The notes beneath the pieces were generated by a model. That model saw only the letters and a program-made list of their open reading frames with translations. It did no database searches and was not told the origin of the DNA. Shown here in pieces: positions 18,558-26,788 of a stretch of DNA of 64,000 nt. Both the position numbers and the translations under genes were made by a program. How positions within the stretch are numbered: position 1 is the stretch's first letter; each line of letters opens with the position of its first letter. The stretch is from the NCBI RefSeq assembly GCF_900109545.1, contig NZ_FOAP01000016.1, positions 1-64,000 of the forward strand, read 5' to 3'. The stretch comes from Stigmatella aurantiaca (lineage in GTDB: Bacteria; Myxococcota; Myxococcia; Myxococcales; Myxococcaceae).

Positions 18558-20123
18558 ATGAAGCCTTGCCTCCTGACAAGGTCTTCGCCCCCCATGGCCC
18601 CTTCCCGTCTTTCCCTGCCCGCGGCCTGGCGCCGCCGGGCGCTGCGGTGCGCGCTGTCCCCCCTGTGGCTCCTGCTGGCGTGTGGGGAGGACAGCAGCCC
18701 CCGGCCCGAGCCGCTCCCGGTGGACACCACCGCGCCCCAGCTCCAGGTGCACTCGCCCACGGCGGGTTGGAACTACACCTCGCGGCGGGTCCGCGTGGCG
18801 TTCACCGCCACGGATGACACGCACCTGGCCACCCTGAGCTGGTCCCTCAACGGCGCCGGGTTCCTGCCGCTGCCGGCGAAGGCGCCCACCGGGGACACCT
18901 TCCTGCTCGAGGTGGCCCCCCGGCCCGGGAGCAACACGCTCACGCTGTGGGCCACGGATGAGGCGGGCCACAGTACCGGGCAGACCGTGGCCTTCCACTT
19001 CGGCAGCCTCAGCGGCAGCGGGGCGGCGCACACCGGCGTGGTGCGCCAGGGCCGGGTCTACCTGTGGGGCCGCAACAACCTGGGCCAGCTCGGCCTGGGC
19101 GAGGACGTGGTGACGGATCAGCGGGCGCCCCGGCAGGTGCCGAGCCTGGAGGGCGTGGCCGCGCTGGCGCTCAACCAGAACCACACCCTGGCGCTGCGGG
19201 AGGACGGCACCGTGTGGGCCTGGGGCGAGAACGCACAGGGGCAGCTCGGCCTGGGCCCGGCGCCCGTGCCTGGCGCGCCCCGGACCCCGGACCTCACGCC
19301 GCGCCGGAGCCCCACGCGGGTGGAGGGGCTGCAGGGCGCGGTGGCCCTGGCGCTGGGGTACCGCCACAGCCTGGCGCTGATGGAGGACGGCACGGTGCGC
19401 GCCTTCGGGGACAACTCGGCGGGCCAGCTCGGTGACGGGACGGCGGAGAGCCTCCGGGACTTCCCCGTGCGGGTGAGCGAGCTCACCCAGGTGGTGAAGG
19501 TGGTGGCCGGCTCCATGCACTCGGTGGCGCTCAAGCAGGACGGCACCGTGTGGGTCTGGGGCCGCAACACCTATGGCAACCTGGGCCAGGGCGGCCAGGG
19601 CGGCCAGGACGGCCAGCCCCACCCCACCCCCGTGCAGGTGCCGGGGGTGACGGACGTGGTGGACATCGCCTCGGGGCGCGACCACATCCTGGCCCTGCAT
19701 GCCGGGGGAACCGTCTCCGCGTGGGGGCTGGACGCCAGCGGCCAGCTGGGCTTCGGCGAGGCGTTCCCGGACAAGCAGAGCCACAGGCCCGTCCCGGTGA
19801 AGGCGCTGGAGGACGCCCGCTTCGTCTTCGCCAACGGCAACATGAGCTACGCGCAGCGGGCCGGCGGCGCGCTCGTCTCGTGGGGGCAGAACTTCAACGG
19901 CCAGCTCGGCAACGGGGGCACGAAGGACACGAACGTGCCGGTGGCCGCGGCCGAGGGGCTCACCGGGCTGTGGAGCCTGTCGCCGGGGGCCACGCACGCC
20001 GTCGCCCTCCGCGAGGACGGGACCCTCTTCACCTGGGGCTGGAGCTTCAGCGGCTCGCTCGGGCGGGAGGACCTGCTGGACCGGTGGACCTATCCCGAGC
20101 CCATCCAGGTGACGCTGCCGTGA
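18558..20123 (+). CDS. RCC1-repeat beta-propeller lipoprotein, predicted iron-regulated
   Basis: 521 residues. The N-terminus ends in a lipobox (LWLLLACG); ATG at 18558 or 18594 are both possible. An Ig-like domain (about 45-150; TTAPQLQVHSP, DEAGHSTG) is followed by seven RCC1-type repeats with the pattern G-x-V-x-x-W-G-x-N-x-x-G-Q-L-G, for example VYLWGRNNLGQLGLG, VWAWGENAQGQLGLG, VRAFGDNSAGQLGDG and LVSWGQNFNGQLGNG: enough for one closed propeller. It is probably a cell-surface binding protein. A Fur-like box lies just upstream, and its stop overlaps the start of a di-heme oxidoreductase gene (GTGA), which ties it to iron acquisition or handling. Confidence 0.88.
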   Translation: MKPCLLTRSSPPMAPSRLSLPAAWRRRALRCALSPLWLLLACGEDSSPRPEPLPVDTTAPQLQVHSPTAGWNYTSRRVRVAFTATDDTHLATLSWSLNGAGFLPLPAKAPTGDTFLLEVAPRPGSNTLTLWATDEAGHSTGQTVAFHFGSLSGSGAAHTGVVRQGRVYLWGRNNLGQLGLGEDVVTDQRAPRQVPSLEGVAALALNQNHTLALREDGTVWAWGENAQGQLGLGPAPVPGAPRTPDLTPRRSPTRVEGLQGAVALALGYRHSLALMEDGTVRAFGDNSAGQLGDGTAESLRDFPVRVSELTQVVKVVAGSMHSVALKQDGTVWVWGRNTYGNLGQGGQGGQDGQPHPTPVQVPGVTDVVDIASGRDHILALHAGGTVSAWGLDASGQLGFGEAFPDKQSHRPVPVKALEDARFVFANGNMSYAQRAGGALVSWGQNFNGQLGNGGTKDTNVPVAAAEGLTGLWSLSPGATHAVALREDGTLFTWGWSFSGSLGREDLLDRWTYPEPIQVTLP

Positions 20124-21544
20124 GGGCGGGGGCACTGCTCGGCCTGTGGCTGATGGGCATGGCCTGCCAGCCAAGTCCTGGCGCCAGCGCCCCTCCCGGG
20201 CTCCCTCCCCTTCCGGAGCCGCCCCCGGACGTGACCGAGCCGGGAGAGGAGGCCCCCGGCGGCGCCACGAGCGTGAACGTGACGGGCCCCGAGTCCTTCA
20301 CCCGCCCGGCGGCAAACCTCTCGCTCGGCCGGCGCTCGGATTTCCTCGTGGGCGAGGCCTTCTTCGAGACGGACTGGTTCGCCGCCCCCCACGCGCGAGC
20401 GGACCGGGATGGGCTGGGGCCGCTCTTCCACGCCGTCTCCTGTCTGGCGTGCCACCCGCGCGGGGGCCGGGGAGCCCCTCCCGGGCCGGGCGAGCCCGCC
20501 GTGTCGCTGCTGGTGCGGCTGAGCCTGCCCGGCACCACCCCGGAGGGCGCGCCCGTGCCCGAGCCCACCTATGGAGATCAACTCCAGCCGCTGGCGGTGG
20601 CGGGCGTGGCGCCCGAGGGGCGCGTGGAGGTGCGCACCACGGAGCGGCCCGGCACCTTCGCGGACGGCACGCCCTACACGCTGCTCGTCCCGGAGCTCGT
20701 CCTCTCGGCGCTGGGCTACGGGCCGCTGCATCCGGACACCCGCGTGTCCCCCCGGGTGGCGCAGCCCATGGTGGGCCTGGGCCTGCTGGCCGCGGTGCCG
20801 GAGGAGACGGTGCGCGCGTGGGAGGATCCGGACGACGCGGACGGGGATGGCATCTCCGGGCGGGCCAACACCGTCTGGAGTGCCCGGCGGGGCCAGGCAG
20901 TGCTGGGCCGCTTCGGCTGGAAGGCGAACCAGCCGGACCTGGAGCACCAGAACGCGGGCGCGCTTCTGGGAGACCTGGGCATCACCTCGCCGCAGTCGCC
21001 CGCGGAGCCGTGCACCGCGGCCCAGGCCGGGTGCCGCGCGGCGCCCAGCGGGGGCGCACCGGAGCTGGACGCGCGCAAGCTGGAGGCCCTCACCTTTTAT
21101 ACGCACCTGGTGGGGGTGCCCCTGCGCCAGGCGGTGGACCGGCCCGAGGTGCTGCGGGGCAAGGCGCTCTTCCACCAGACGGGGTGCGCGCGCTGCCACC
21201 GCCCCTCGCTGGAGACGGGCGAGGTGGAGGGCTACCCGGAGCTGTCCGGGCAACGCCTCTGGCCCTACACGGACCTGCTGCTGCACGACCTGGGCGAGGC
21301 GCTGGCGGACGGCCGCGAGGACTTCCTCGCCACGGGCCGGGAGTGGCGCACGCCGCCGCTGTGGGGCTTGAGCCGGACGCACGAGGTGAGCGGCCACATG
21401 CGGCTCTTGCACGATGGGCGGGCGCGCTCGGTGATGGAGGCCATCCTCTGGCACGGCGGCGAGGCCGAGGGCTCGCGCGAGCGGGTGCGGCACCTGTCCG
21501 CGGAGGACCGGGCGGCGCTGGAGGCCTTCCTGGGCTCGCTGTGA
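20120..21544 (+). CDS. Di-heme oxidoreductase family lipoprotein (COG3488, DUF1111)
   Basis: 474 residues from a GTG overlapping the RCC1 stop. Lipobox in LMGMACQ. Two c-type heme motifs are present, C108LACH and C356ARCH, with the family context (RSDFLVGEAFFETDWF, DGLGPLFHAVSCLACH, DADGDGISGRAN, GRFGWKANQPDLEHQ, WRTPPLWGL, LHDGRA). Members resemble MauG/CcpA di-heme peroxidases and in Pseudomonas and Vibrio occur with imelysin in iron-regulated operons. Here the imelysin is replaced by an RCC1 lipoprotein. A periplasmic redox role on iron or its carrier is inferred. Confidence 0.9.
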   Translation: MRAGALLGLWLMGMACQPSPGASAPPGLPPLPEPPPDVTEPGEEAPGGATSVNVTGPESFTRPAANLSLGRRSDFLVGEAFFETDWFAAPHARADRDGLGPLFHAVSCLACHPRGGRGAPPGPGEPAVSLLVRLSLPGTTPEGAPVPEPTYGDQLQPLAVAGVAPEGRVEVRTTERPGTFADGTPYTLLVPELVLSALGYGPLHPDTRVSPRVAQPMVGLGLLAAVPEETVRAWEDPDDADGDGISGRANTVWSARRGQAVLGRFGWKANQPDLEHQNAGALLGDLGITSPQSPAEPCTAAQAGCRAAPSGGAPELDARKLEALTFYTHLVGVPLRQAVDRPEVLRGKALFHQTGCARCHRPSLETGEVEGYPELSGQRLWPYTDLLLHDLGEALADGREDFLATGREWRTPPLWGLSRTHEVSGHMRLLHDGRARSVMEAILWHGGEAEGSRERVRHLSAEDRAALEAFLGSL

Positions 21545-21549
21545 GCGCG

Positions 21550-23499
21550 TCAGAGCCGGGTGTTGGAGACGGACGGGCCCTCGAAGGGCAGGCGCACGTG
21601 GAAGGTGGCGCCCTCGCCGAGCACGCTGTCCACCGTCACCGCGCCGCCGTGGGCCTCGACGATGCGGCGCACCCGGTACAGCCCCAGCCCCAGGCCGCCG
21701 TAGTGGCGCACGGGCACCGCGCGCTCGAAGCGCTGGAAGAGCGCATCCAGGCGCTCCGGCTCGATGCCGATGCCGTGGTCGCGCACCTTGAGCACCGCCG
21801 CGTCGGGCCGGGCCTCCAGCGTCACCTCCACCGGCTTGCCGGGGCCGAACTTCATGGCGTTGGCCAGCAGGTGCCGCACCACCTGCGCCAGCCGCACGGG
21901 GTCCCACCGGCCCAGGGTGCTGGGCATCGGGCTCATCACCAGCCGGCACCCGGCGCGCGAGGCCTCCTGCTCGGAGCGGGCCACCGCCTCGCGCACCACC
22001 GCGGCCAGGTCCACCTGCTCCAGCTGGAGCAGGGGCGCGTGGCTCTGGAGCTGGGAGACATCCAGCAGCGTGTCCACCAGGCCGGTGAGCCGCTGCACCT
22101 GCCGGTCCGCGGACACCAGCGCCTGGGAGATGCGGTCCGGCGAGGTGGGCGTGTCCGCCTGCATCGCGGCGTTGACGCCCTGCAGCCGCAGCCGCAGCGC
22201 CGTCAGCGGGGTGCGCAGCTCGTGGGCCGCCACGCTGAGGAACTCATCGCGCGTGCGCACCGCCTCCTGCGTCTCCCGGAAGAGCCGCAGCTGCTCGGTC
22301 ACGTCGTTGATGATGCCCGCCATGCGCACGGGGCGGCCCTGCGCGTCGCGCATCGCCTGCGCGCGGCTCACGCACGCGTGGTAGCTGCCGTCGGCGTGGC
22401 GCAGCCGCAGGGAGACGTCATAGGGCACGCCCGTCTCCAGGTGCGCGGCCAGGGACTGCTCCACCCGGCGCCGGTCCTCGGGGTGCGTCAAATCCAGGAA
22501 CGCGTCATAGGTGCCCGGAAACTCCTCGGGCCTGCGCCCGAGCAGCTCCAGCAGCCGGGGGCTGCACCAGAGCGTCTGCTGGCGCAAATCCCAGTCCCAG
22601 ACGCCGTCATAGGAGCCGGCGACCACGAGCCGGTAGCGCTCCTCGCTCTCGCGCGCGGAGCGCTCGGCCTGGGCCAGCAGCCCCACCTGGCGCTCCAGGC
22701 GCCGCACCATGCCGTACAGGTGATCGTCGCACGACAGGCCGTGATCCAGCGGCGCGGCGGCGGCCCCTCCGCTGCGCAGCTCCCGCAGGAGCGCGTGGAG
22801 GACTTCCTCCCCCTCCTGCGTGCGGCGCACGAAGCCGTTGGCGCCCACGTTCTGCGCCATGCGCAGATCCAGCTCGTCGGGGGCGCCCACGTGCGTCAGC
22901 AGGATGGGCACGTTCGACAGCCGCGGATCCTTGCGCAGCGCCAGGCACAGGCGGAAGCCATCGAGCCCCGGCATCAGCACATCCGCGATGATCAACGTGG
23001 GCTGCTGCCGCCGGGCCAGCTCCAGCGCGGTCTTCCCATCCGCGGCGCTCAGCACCTCGAAGTGGAAGGGCGCCAGGTGCAGTTGGAGGAGCTTGCGGGA
23101 GATCGGATCATCGTCCGCGATGAGCAGGGTGATGCTGGGGGCGCTGTCACTGGCCTCCCGCGCCCCGGGCGGCAGCGCGGCGCGGACCCCCTCCACCAGC
23201 TCGCCCAGGGAGGGCGGCCAGCTCTGGAGGAAGGTGGCCTGAAGCCCCCGCTGCGCGAGCCGCTCCCGGTCCAGGGCGGAGGCGAGCACCACCGTGGGGA
23301 CCGCCTGGGTCTCCAGCTTCACCCCTTCGAGCGGCAAGCTCCCGTCGAGAACCACCACGGTGGGCCGCTCCACCGGCCCGGCCAGGGCCGCCACGGAGTC
23401 CACCTCCTGTACCCGCCACCCCTGGCTCTCGAGGGCGAGCGCCTGGAGGGTCCGGCCCGGAGAAGGAGTGGCTGCGAGGAGAACGAGGGGTGGGGTCAC
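21550..23499 (-). CDS. Hybrid sensor kinase: pseudo-receiver, receiver, PAS, HisKA, HATPase
   Basis: 649 residues. Residues 1-110 fold like a receiver but lack the usual acidic pocket (LLAATPSPGR start, VVLDGSLPLEG), then a complete receiver (about 122-245; LLIADDDPISRKLL, acceptor in IIADVLMPGLDG), a PAS domain (about 290-405), HisKA with His426 in VAAHELRTPLTAL and HATPase (HLLANAMKFGPG, GLGLGLYRVRRIVEAHGG). No membrane segment. It converges with the di-heme gene, only five bases apart. N-terminal receivers make the kinase respond to another phosphorelay; the cognate partner is not adjacent. Confidence 0.9.
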   Translation of the reverse strand: MTPPLVLLAATPSPGRTLQALALESQGWRVQEVDSVAALAGPVERPTVVVLDGSLPLEGVKLETQAVPTVVLASALDRERLAQRGLQATFLQSWPPSLGELVEGVRAALPPGAREASDSAPSITLLIADDDPISRKLLQLHLAPFHFEVLSAADGKTALELARRQQPTLIIADVLMPGLDGFRLCLALRKDPRLSNVPILLTHVGAPDELDLRMAQNVGANGFVRRTQEGEEVLHALLRELRSGGAAAAPLDHGLSCDDHLYGMVRRLERQVGLLAQAERSARESEERYRLVVAGSYDGVWDWDLRQQTLWCSPRLLELLGRRPEEFPGTYDAFLDLTHPEDRRRVEQSLAAHLETGVPYDVSLRLRHADGSYHACVSRAQAMRDAQGRPVRMAGIINDVTEQLRLFRETQEAVRTRDEFLSVAAHELRTPLTALRLRLQGVNAAMQADTPTSPDRISQALVSADRQVQRLTGLVDTLLDVSQLQSHAPLLQLEQVDLAAVVREAVARSEQEASRAGCRLVMSPMPSTLGRWDPVRLAQVVRHLLANAMKFGPGKPVEVTLEARPDAAVLKVRDHGIGIEPERLDALFQRFERAVPVRHYGGLGLGLYRVRRIVEAHGGAVTVDSVLGEGATFHVRLPFEGPSVSNTRL

Positions 23500-23596
23500 G
23501 GCAGGACTGGCTGTGCGGGCAGAGGGTAAGCCGTCGTCAGGATAGCGGCAGGCCGCAGTCTCGGCATCGGTGGACCCGAGTCAAGTAGCCATTCCG

Positions 23597-23629
23597 CCAG
23601 ATGTTGACAGCTTCAACACAGGTATCTGG
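23597..23629. promoter_or_regulatory. Nested palindrome upstream of the hybrid kinase
   Basis: TGTTGA (23602-23607) and TCAACA (23613-23618) form a perfect inverted repeat around five bases, flanked by CCAGA (23597-23601) and TCTGG (23625-23629), also complementary but with unequal spacing. It lies about 100 bases before the kinase start and just beyond the end of the GTPase pseudogene. Operator for a dimeric regulator or an RNA hairpin are both possible. Confidence 0.4.
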
Positions 23630-23702
23630 CAGGCACCCCTTCGCACCGCAGCCCTGCCTGCCCGAAATCCTTGGCAGGGCAGCAGCCGCTCCCTCTGTCA
23701 CC

Positions 23703-24121
23703 TCACCTGGGAGGTTCTGAGCTGGCGTCCGACCCCCCCGCCTGTTCGTTGGAGCTCAGCAGACATGCCTCGAGCTGAGCGGCGATCGCCTCGTGGTCCG
23801 CCTGCTGGATGATGAAGACGACCTCCTGGCGCCTGTCCCCATGAGGGCCCTCCCTCACCTCGCGCTCCAGCTCGGCGCGCACCTCGGCCTCCTCGGGCCA
23901 CTCGGAGCGGGGCAGCGCGGCCCACCACACGAGCACGTCCGCGAACTCCACCTGCTCCACGTCTCGGCCACCGGCAGGGGCTCTGAAATCCCCGTGGACT
24001 CGATGAGCAGGTAGTCGAAGCGGTCCTCCTGGGCCAGCCGGAGGGTCTCCTGGAGCAGGTCCTCCCGGAGCGTGCAGCAGATGCAGCCGTTGGACAGCTC
24101 CACGCTCATGTCATTGACGAT
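23703..24121 (-). pseudogene. Decayed COG0523 (CobW/ZigA-type) GTPase gene
   Basis: Three conserved pieces of this metallochaperone GTPase family survive, joined by deletions. Piece 1 (24121-23960) reads IVNDMS, then directly VELSNGCICCTLREDLL and LLIESTGISEPLPVAET; CICC is the metal-binding CXCC motif. A frameshift at about 23960 leads into piece 2, EQVEFADVLV, followed at once by piece 3, WWAALPRSEWPEE to GDRRQEVVFI and EACLLS, the C-terminal domain. The P-loop (GFLGAGKT) and the NKxD region are missing. The neighbour at 24219 is a Fur/Zur-family regulator, the usual controller of such zinc-starvation GTPases. Confidence 0.85.
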
Positions 24122-24179
24122 GGGAGCACTCCTCGCGCGCGGGGAGGCGCACGGTTCGAGAGGAAATTTTCTGTAACTG

Positions 24180-24192
24180 TGTTGCAAAAACA
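24180..24192. promoter_or_regulatory. Weak TGTT-N5-AACA inverted repeat
   Basis: A short imperfect dyad in an AT-rich patch between the GTPase pseudogene and the Fur/Zur-family gene, about 27 bases before the regulator's first ATG. It could be an autoregulatory site, but the match to any known Zur or Fur box is poor. Confidence 0.25.
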
Positions 24193-24218
24193 AATCAAGG
24201 GCAGCAGCACAAGGTCAG

Positions 24219-24704
24219 ATGAAAGTGGACCGCAGATGGGTTATTCGAGGGGCCATGGGCGCAAAGAAGAGTTCTCCCCAACCCACGCTCGCCGAGCTCC
24301 AGCAGAAGATCCGTGCCGTGGGGCTGCGGAGCACCTCGCCTCGCGTGGCCGTGCTGCGCGAGCTGGAGGCGGCCTCCGCTCCCCTGAGCCACGCGGATCT
24401 CGTGGATGCCCTGTGCGACGAGGGCTTCGACCGGGTCACCCTGTACCGCAACCTGACGGACCTCACCGAGGCGGGGCTCGTGCTGCGCTCCGACCTGGGG
24501 GACCACGTGTGGCGCTTCGAGCTGCGCCGCGCGGGCAAGGAGCACCAGGGCTTCCACGCGCACTTCACCTGCTCGGACTGCGGCACGGTGGCGTGCCTGC
24601 CCGAGGGCGCCATCGCCTTGACGCCCGTCAAGGGCGCGCCCCGGGCGGTCGCCAACCGCGCGGTGGAAGTCCAGCTGCGCGGCCTCTGCGACCGCTGCGA
24701 CTGA
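24219..24704 (+). CDS. Fur-family metalloregulator, probably Zur
   Basis: Winged-helix repressor of up to 161 residues (149 from the alternative ATG at 24255). The DNA-binding region reads LRSTSPRVAVLRELEAA and FDRVTLYRNLTDLTEAGLV (recognition helix TLYRNL). Metal ligands visible: H-x-H in GFHAHFTCSDCG, the structural CXXC pair CSDC, and a C-terminal CDRC. Divergent linkage to a (broken) COG0523 GTPase argues for zinc sensing; sequence alone cannot exclude Fur or PerR. An AT-rich spacer lies upstream. Confidence 0.85.
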   Translation: MKVDRRWVIRGAMGAKKSSPQPTLAELQQKIRAVGLRSTSPRVAVLRELEAASAPLSHADLVDALCDEGFDRVTLYRNLTDLTEAGLVLRSDLGDHVWRFELRRAGKEHQGFHAHFTCSDCGTVACLPEGAIALTPVKGAPRAVANRAVEVQLRGLCDRCD

Positions 24705-24763
24705 GGGTGTGCCCCGGGGGCCCCTGGGTTGAGCCCCGGCCCCCGCTCTGAAAGACTGGGGCC

Positions 24764-25978
24764 ATGCGGCGCTCGCCCCTGGGGAAGGCCGCGCTCGCCT
24801 CCCTGCTCCTCCATGCGGTGTTCCTCGCCCTGCTCTGGCAAGGGGAGCCCGCCGTGCCCAAGGGACGTCCCGCCTCGGCGGCCCTCCCCCTGGAGGTGGA
24901 CCTCGTCTTCGCGGCGGCCCCGGACCCGCCTCCCACGCCCCCTCCGCCCCCGGCGGCCCCTCCCTCCCGGCCGCGTCCCAAGTCCCGGCCTGCGGCCCCC
25001 CTTCCCCCTCCGCCCGCCCCGGCCACCCCGCTCCCGGAGCCTCCTCGGCCGCCCACCGGGGGGCCGTCCTTGGACGCGCCGGTCGCGGAGCGTTCGGAGC
25101 GGGCCCCCGTGCTCCTTCCGCGCTCGCTCGGCGTGGAGGGCACGGTCCCGGTCTCCCCGGAGCCCTCCCGGGGGCGGACGCTCCGGCCGGGAGACCCCAG
25201 CCTGTCCCCCGAGGTGCTCGCCGCCGAGGAGAAGGCCCGGGTGGGCGCCCGGGTGCAGGCCTTCGCCGAGAACGAGCTGGCCACGCTCCGGGTGCAGAAC
25301 GGCCTGGTGGACGCCTACTTCGGCCGCATCGACACCGCGCTGGAGAAGCAGATGGAGGACGCGCCGCTCTTCGGCGGGCAGAAGGGCCGCCTGACGCGCC
25401 TGGCCCAGGCGTACCAGGACGAGGCCGCCCGCTACGGCGCGGGACGGGCAGCAGACGCCCCCGTGCATGAGCGCGCGGCCCCCAGCGCCAGCCAACGGTT
25501 CGAAGCCCTCTCCCGGGGCAATCCCCAGGACAACGGGATGCGGGCCTTCATGCAGGCGGGCGAATCCATGCAGCGCCTCGCCGAGCCTCCCGGCGGGCTC
25601 GTCGTCATCCTGGAGCTTCAGCAAGCCCCGGATGGCCAGCTCCGCTCGGTCCAGGTGGTGGAGTCCAGCGGCAACCCGGCCTTCGACGCCTATGTGGTGG
25701 ACGCGGTGCCCCCGGCGCTCGCGGGCCTGGAGCCGCCCGCAGGCAAGCCCCTGGGCGTGCGCGAGGACGGCATCCGCTCGCGCTGGGCCGTCGAGGGCCG
25801 CGTCGTCTACCTCCGGAAGCTCAAGGACATGAAAGGCCAGGACACGTGGTACCTGGCCACCATGGCCGGGCTGGGCGTGCTCTCCGGCCGCTTCGAGGAG
25901 ACCACGGGAGACCTCGAGGCCGTGGACCTGCTCCACCCGCGCTTCGTCTGCCGCTCGCGCCTGCTCCAGGTGTGGTGA
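24764..25978 (+). CDS. TonB-like energy-transducer-type protein
   Basis: 404 residues. A single N-terminal membrane segment (AALASLLLHAVFLALLW) follows a short basic cytoplasmic tail, then a long Pro-rich spacer (about 48-110), a helical region (about 150-230), and a TonB-C-like domain (about 270-330; GLVVILELQQAPDGQLRSVQVVESSGNPAFDAYVVDAV). This is the layout of TonB: inner-membrane anchor, periplasm-spanning spacer, receptor-contact domain. The last 50 residues go beyond the usual end. No exbB/exbD are adjacent. It may energise the TonB-dependent receptor at 37974, but nothing here proves the pairing. Confidence 0.8.
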   Translation: MRRSPLGKAALASLLLHAVFLALLWQGEPAVPKGRPASAALPLEVDLVFAAAPDPPPTPPPPPAAPPSRPRPKSRPAAPLPPPPAPATPLPEPPRPPTGGPSLDAPVAERSERAPVLLPRSLGVEGTVPVSPEPSRGRTLRPGDPSLSPEVLAAEEKARVGARVQAFAENELATLRVQNGLVDAYFGRIDTALEKQMEDAPLFGGQKGRLTRLAQAYQDEAARYGAGRAADAPVHERAAPSASQRFEALSRGNPQDNGMRAFMQAGESMQRLAEPPGGLVVILELQQAPDGQLRSVQVVESSGNPAFDAYVVDAVPPALAGLEPPAGKPLGVREDGIRSRWAVEGRVVYLRKLKDMKGQDTWYLATMAGLGVLSGRFEETTGDLEAVDLLHPRFVCRSRLLQVW

Positions 25979-26107
25979 GCCGCCTGCCCGGCCGCTCTCC
26001 GGACGGCGGAGCCCTGGAGGGCGGGGGACTTGCTTGGCACAGCGCGCCGTGAGCCCCACCGTTGGGCGCAGACAGAAGCATCCATTCCTTTCTCAGGAGA
26101 TTCGCGA

Positions 26108-26620
26108 ATGAAGAAGCTCATCGCGGCATTGGTCGTTTGCGTGGGAACCACGGCATTCGCGGCGCAGGAGGGCCAGTCGGACAAGCCCCATCCTGGCACG
26201 GGCCTGAATGCCACCGAGGTGCTCCCCCAGAAGCCGGGCAGCTCCATCGAGAAGGCCGAGCGGGACGCGGACAAGGGCATTGACGCCACCGAGGTGGGCC
26301 CGCGCATCAGCAAGGGCGCCAAGGAGCTGACCGGCCAGGACTCGGACAAGACCGTCAAGGCGGACAAGACCCTGAAGGCCACCGGCGCCTTCGACATCAA
26401 GGGCACGATCGCCAGCCGCTCGGACGATGGCATCACCCTGGAGCGCCCGGGCCTGCCGGCCGCGGAGCTCGACGTGCGGGATGAGACGGCGGTGTGGCTG
26501 AACGGCAAGAAGGTGAAGGCCGACGCGCTGCCCGAGGGGGCGCAAGTGCGGGCGAAGTTCCAGATCGACGGCGATGACATCGTCGCCGTGGAGCTGCGCG
26601 CCACCAGCACCGTGAAGTAA
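26108..26620 (+). CDS. Small exported protein of unknown function
   Basis: 170 residues from the ATG at 26108, preceded by AGGAG at eight bases. Signal peptide MKKLIAALVVCVGTTAFA. The mature protein is hydrophilic, Lys/Asp-rich, with an apparent internal duplication (GLNATEVLPQKPGS and GIDATEVGPRISKG), then a compact C-terminal beta region (FDIKGTIASRSDDGITLERPG to VRAKFQIDGDDIVAVEL) of OB-fold character. Family not recognised. A strong stem-loop follows. Confidence 0.78.
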   Translation: MKKLIAALVVCVGTTAFAAQEGQSDKPHPGTGLNATEVLPQKPGSSIEKAERDADKGIDATEVGPRISKGAKELTGQDSDKTVKADKTLKATGAFDIKGTIASRSDDGITLERPGLPAAELDVRDETAVWLNGKKVKADALPEGAQVRAKFQIDGDDIVAVELRATSTVK

Positions 26621-26639
26621 CCCTCCCTGCCGCACCCAT

Positions 26640-26674
26640 CCGGGCCCGTTTCCCTCACTGGGGAGCGGGCCCGG
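26640..26674 (+). terminator. Stem-loop terminator after the small exported protein
   Basis: CCGGGCCCG (26640-26648) and CGGGCCCGG (26666-26674) form a perfect 9-base-pair stem with partial further pairing of CCC and GGG inside the loop; a short T-rich patch follows. Confidence 0.65.
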
Positions 26675-26788
26675 CCGTTTCTGGGAAAAAACCTTCCCAC
26701 CCCCTGTACGCCTGCCCACAGATCCCCCGGCTCCCAGGCCGGTACGACACTTGCTCTGGTTCCTCTCCGTTCGAGGGAGGCAACAACG

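Noticed and set aside
24180-24192. Zur box before the Fur-family gene
   Set aside because: Only a short TGTT/AACA dyad is present; it does not match published Zur consensus well, so it is listed at low confidence and not used to assign zinc specificity.
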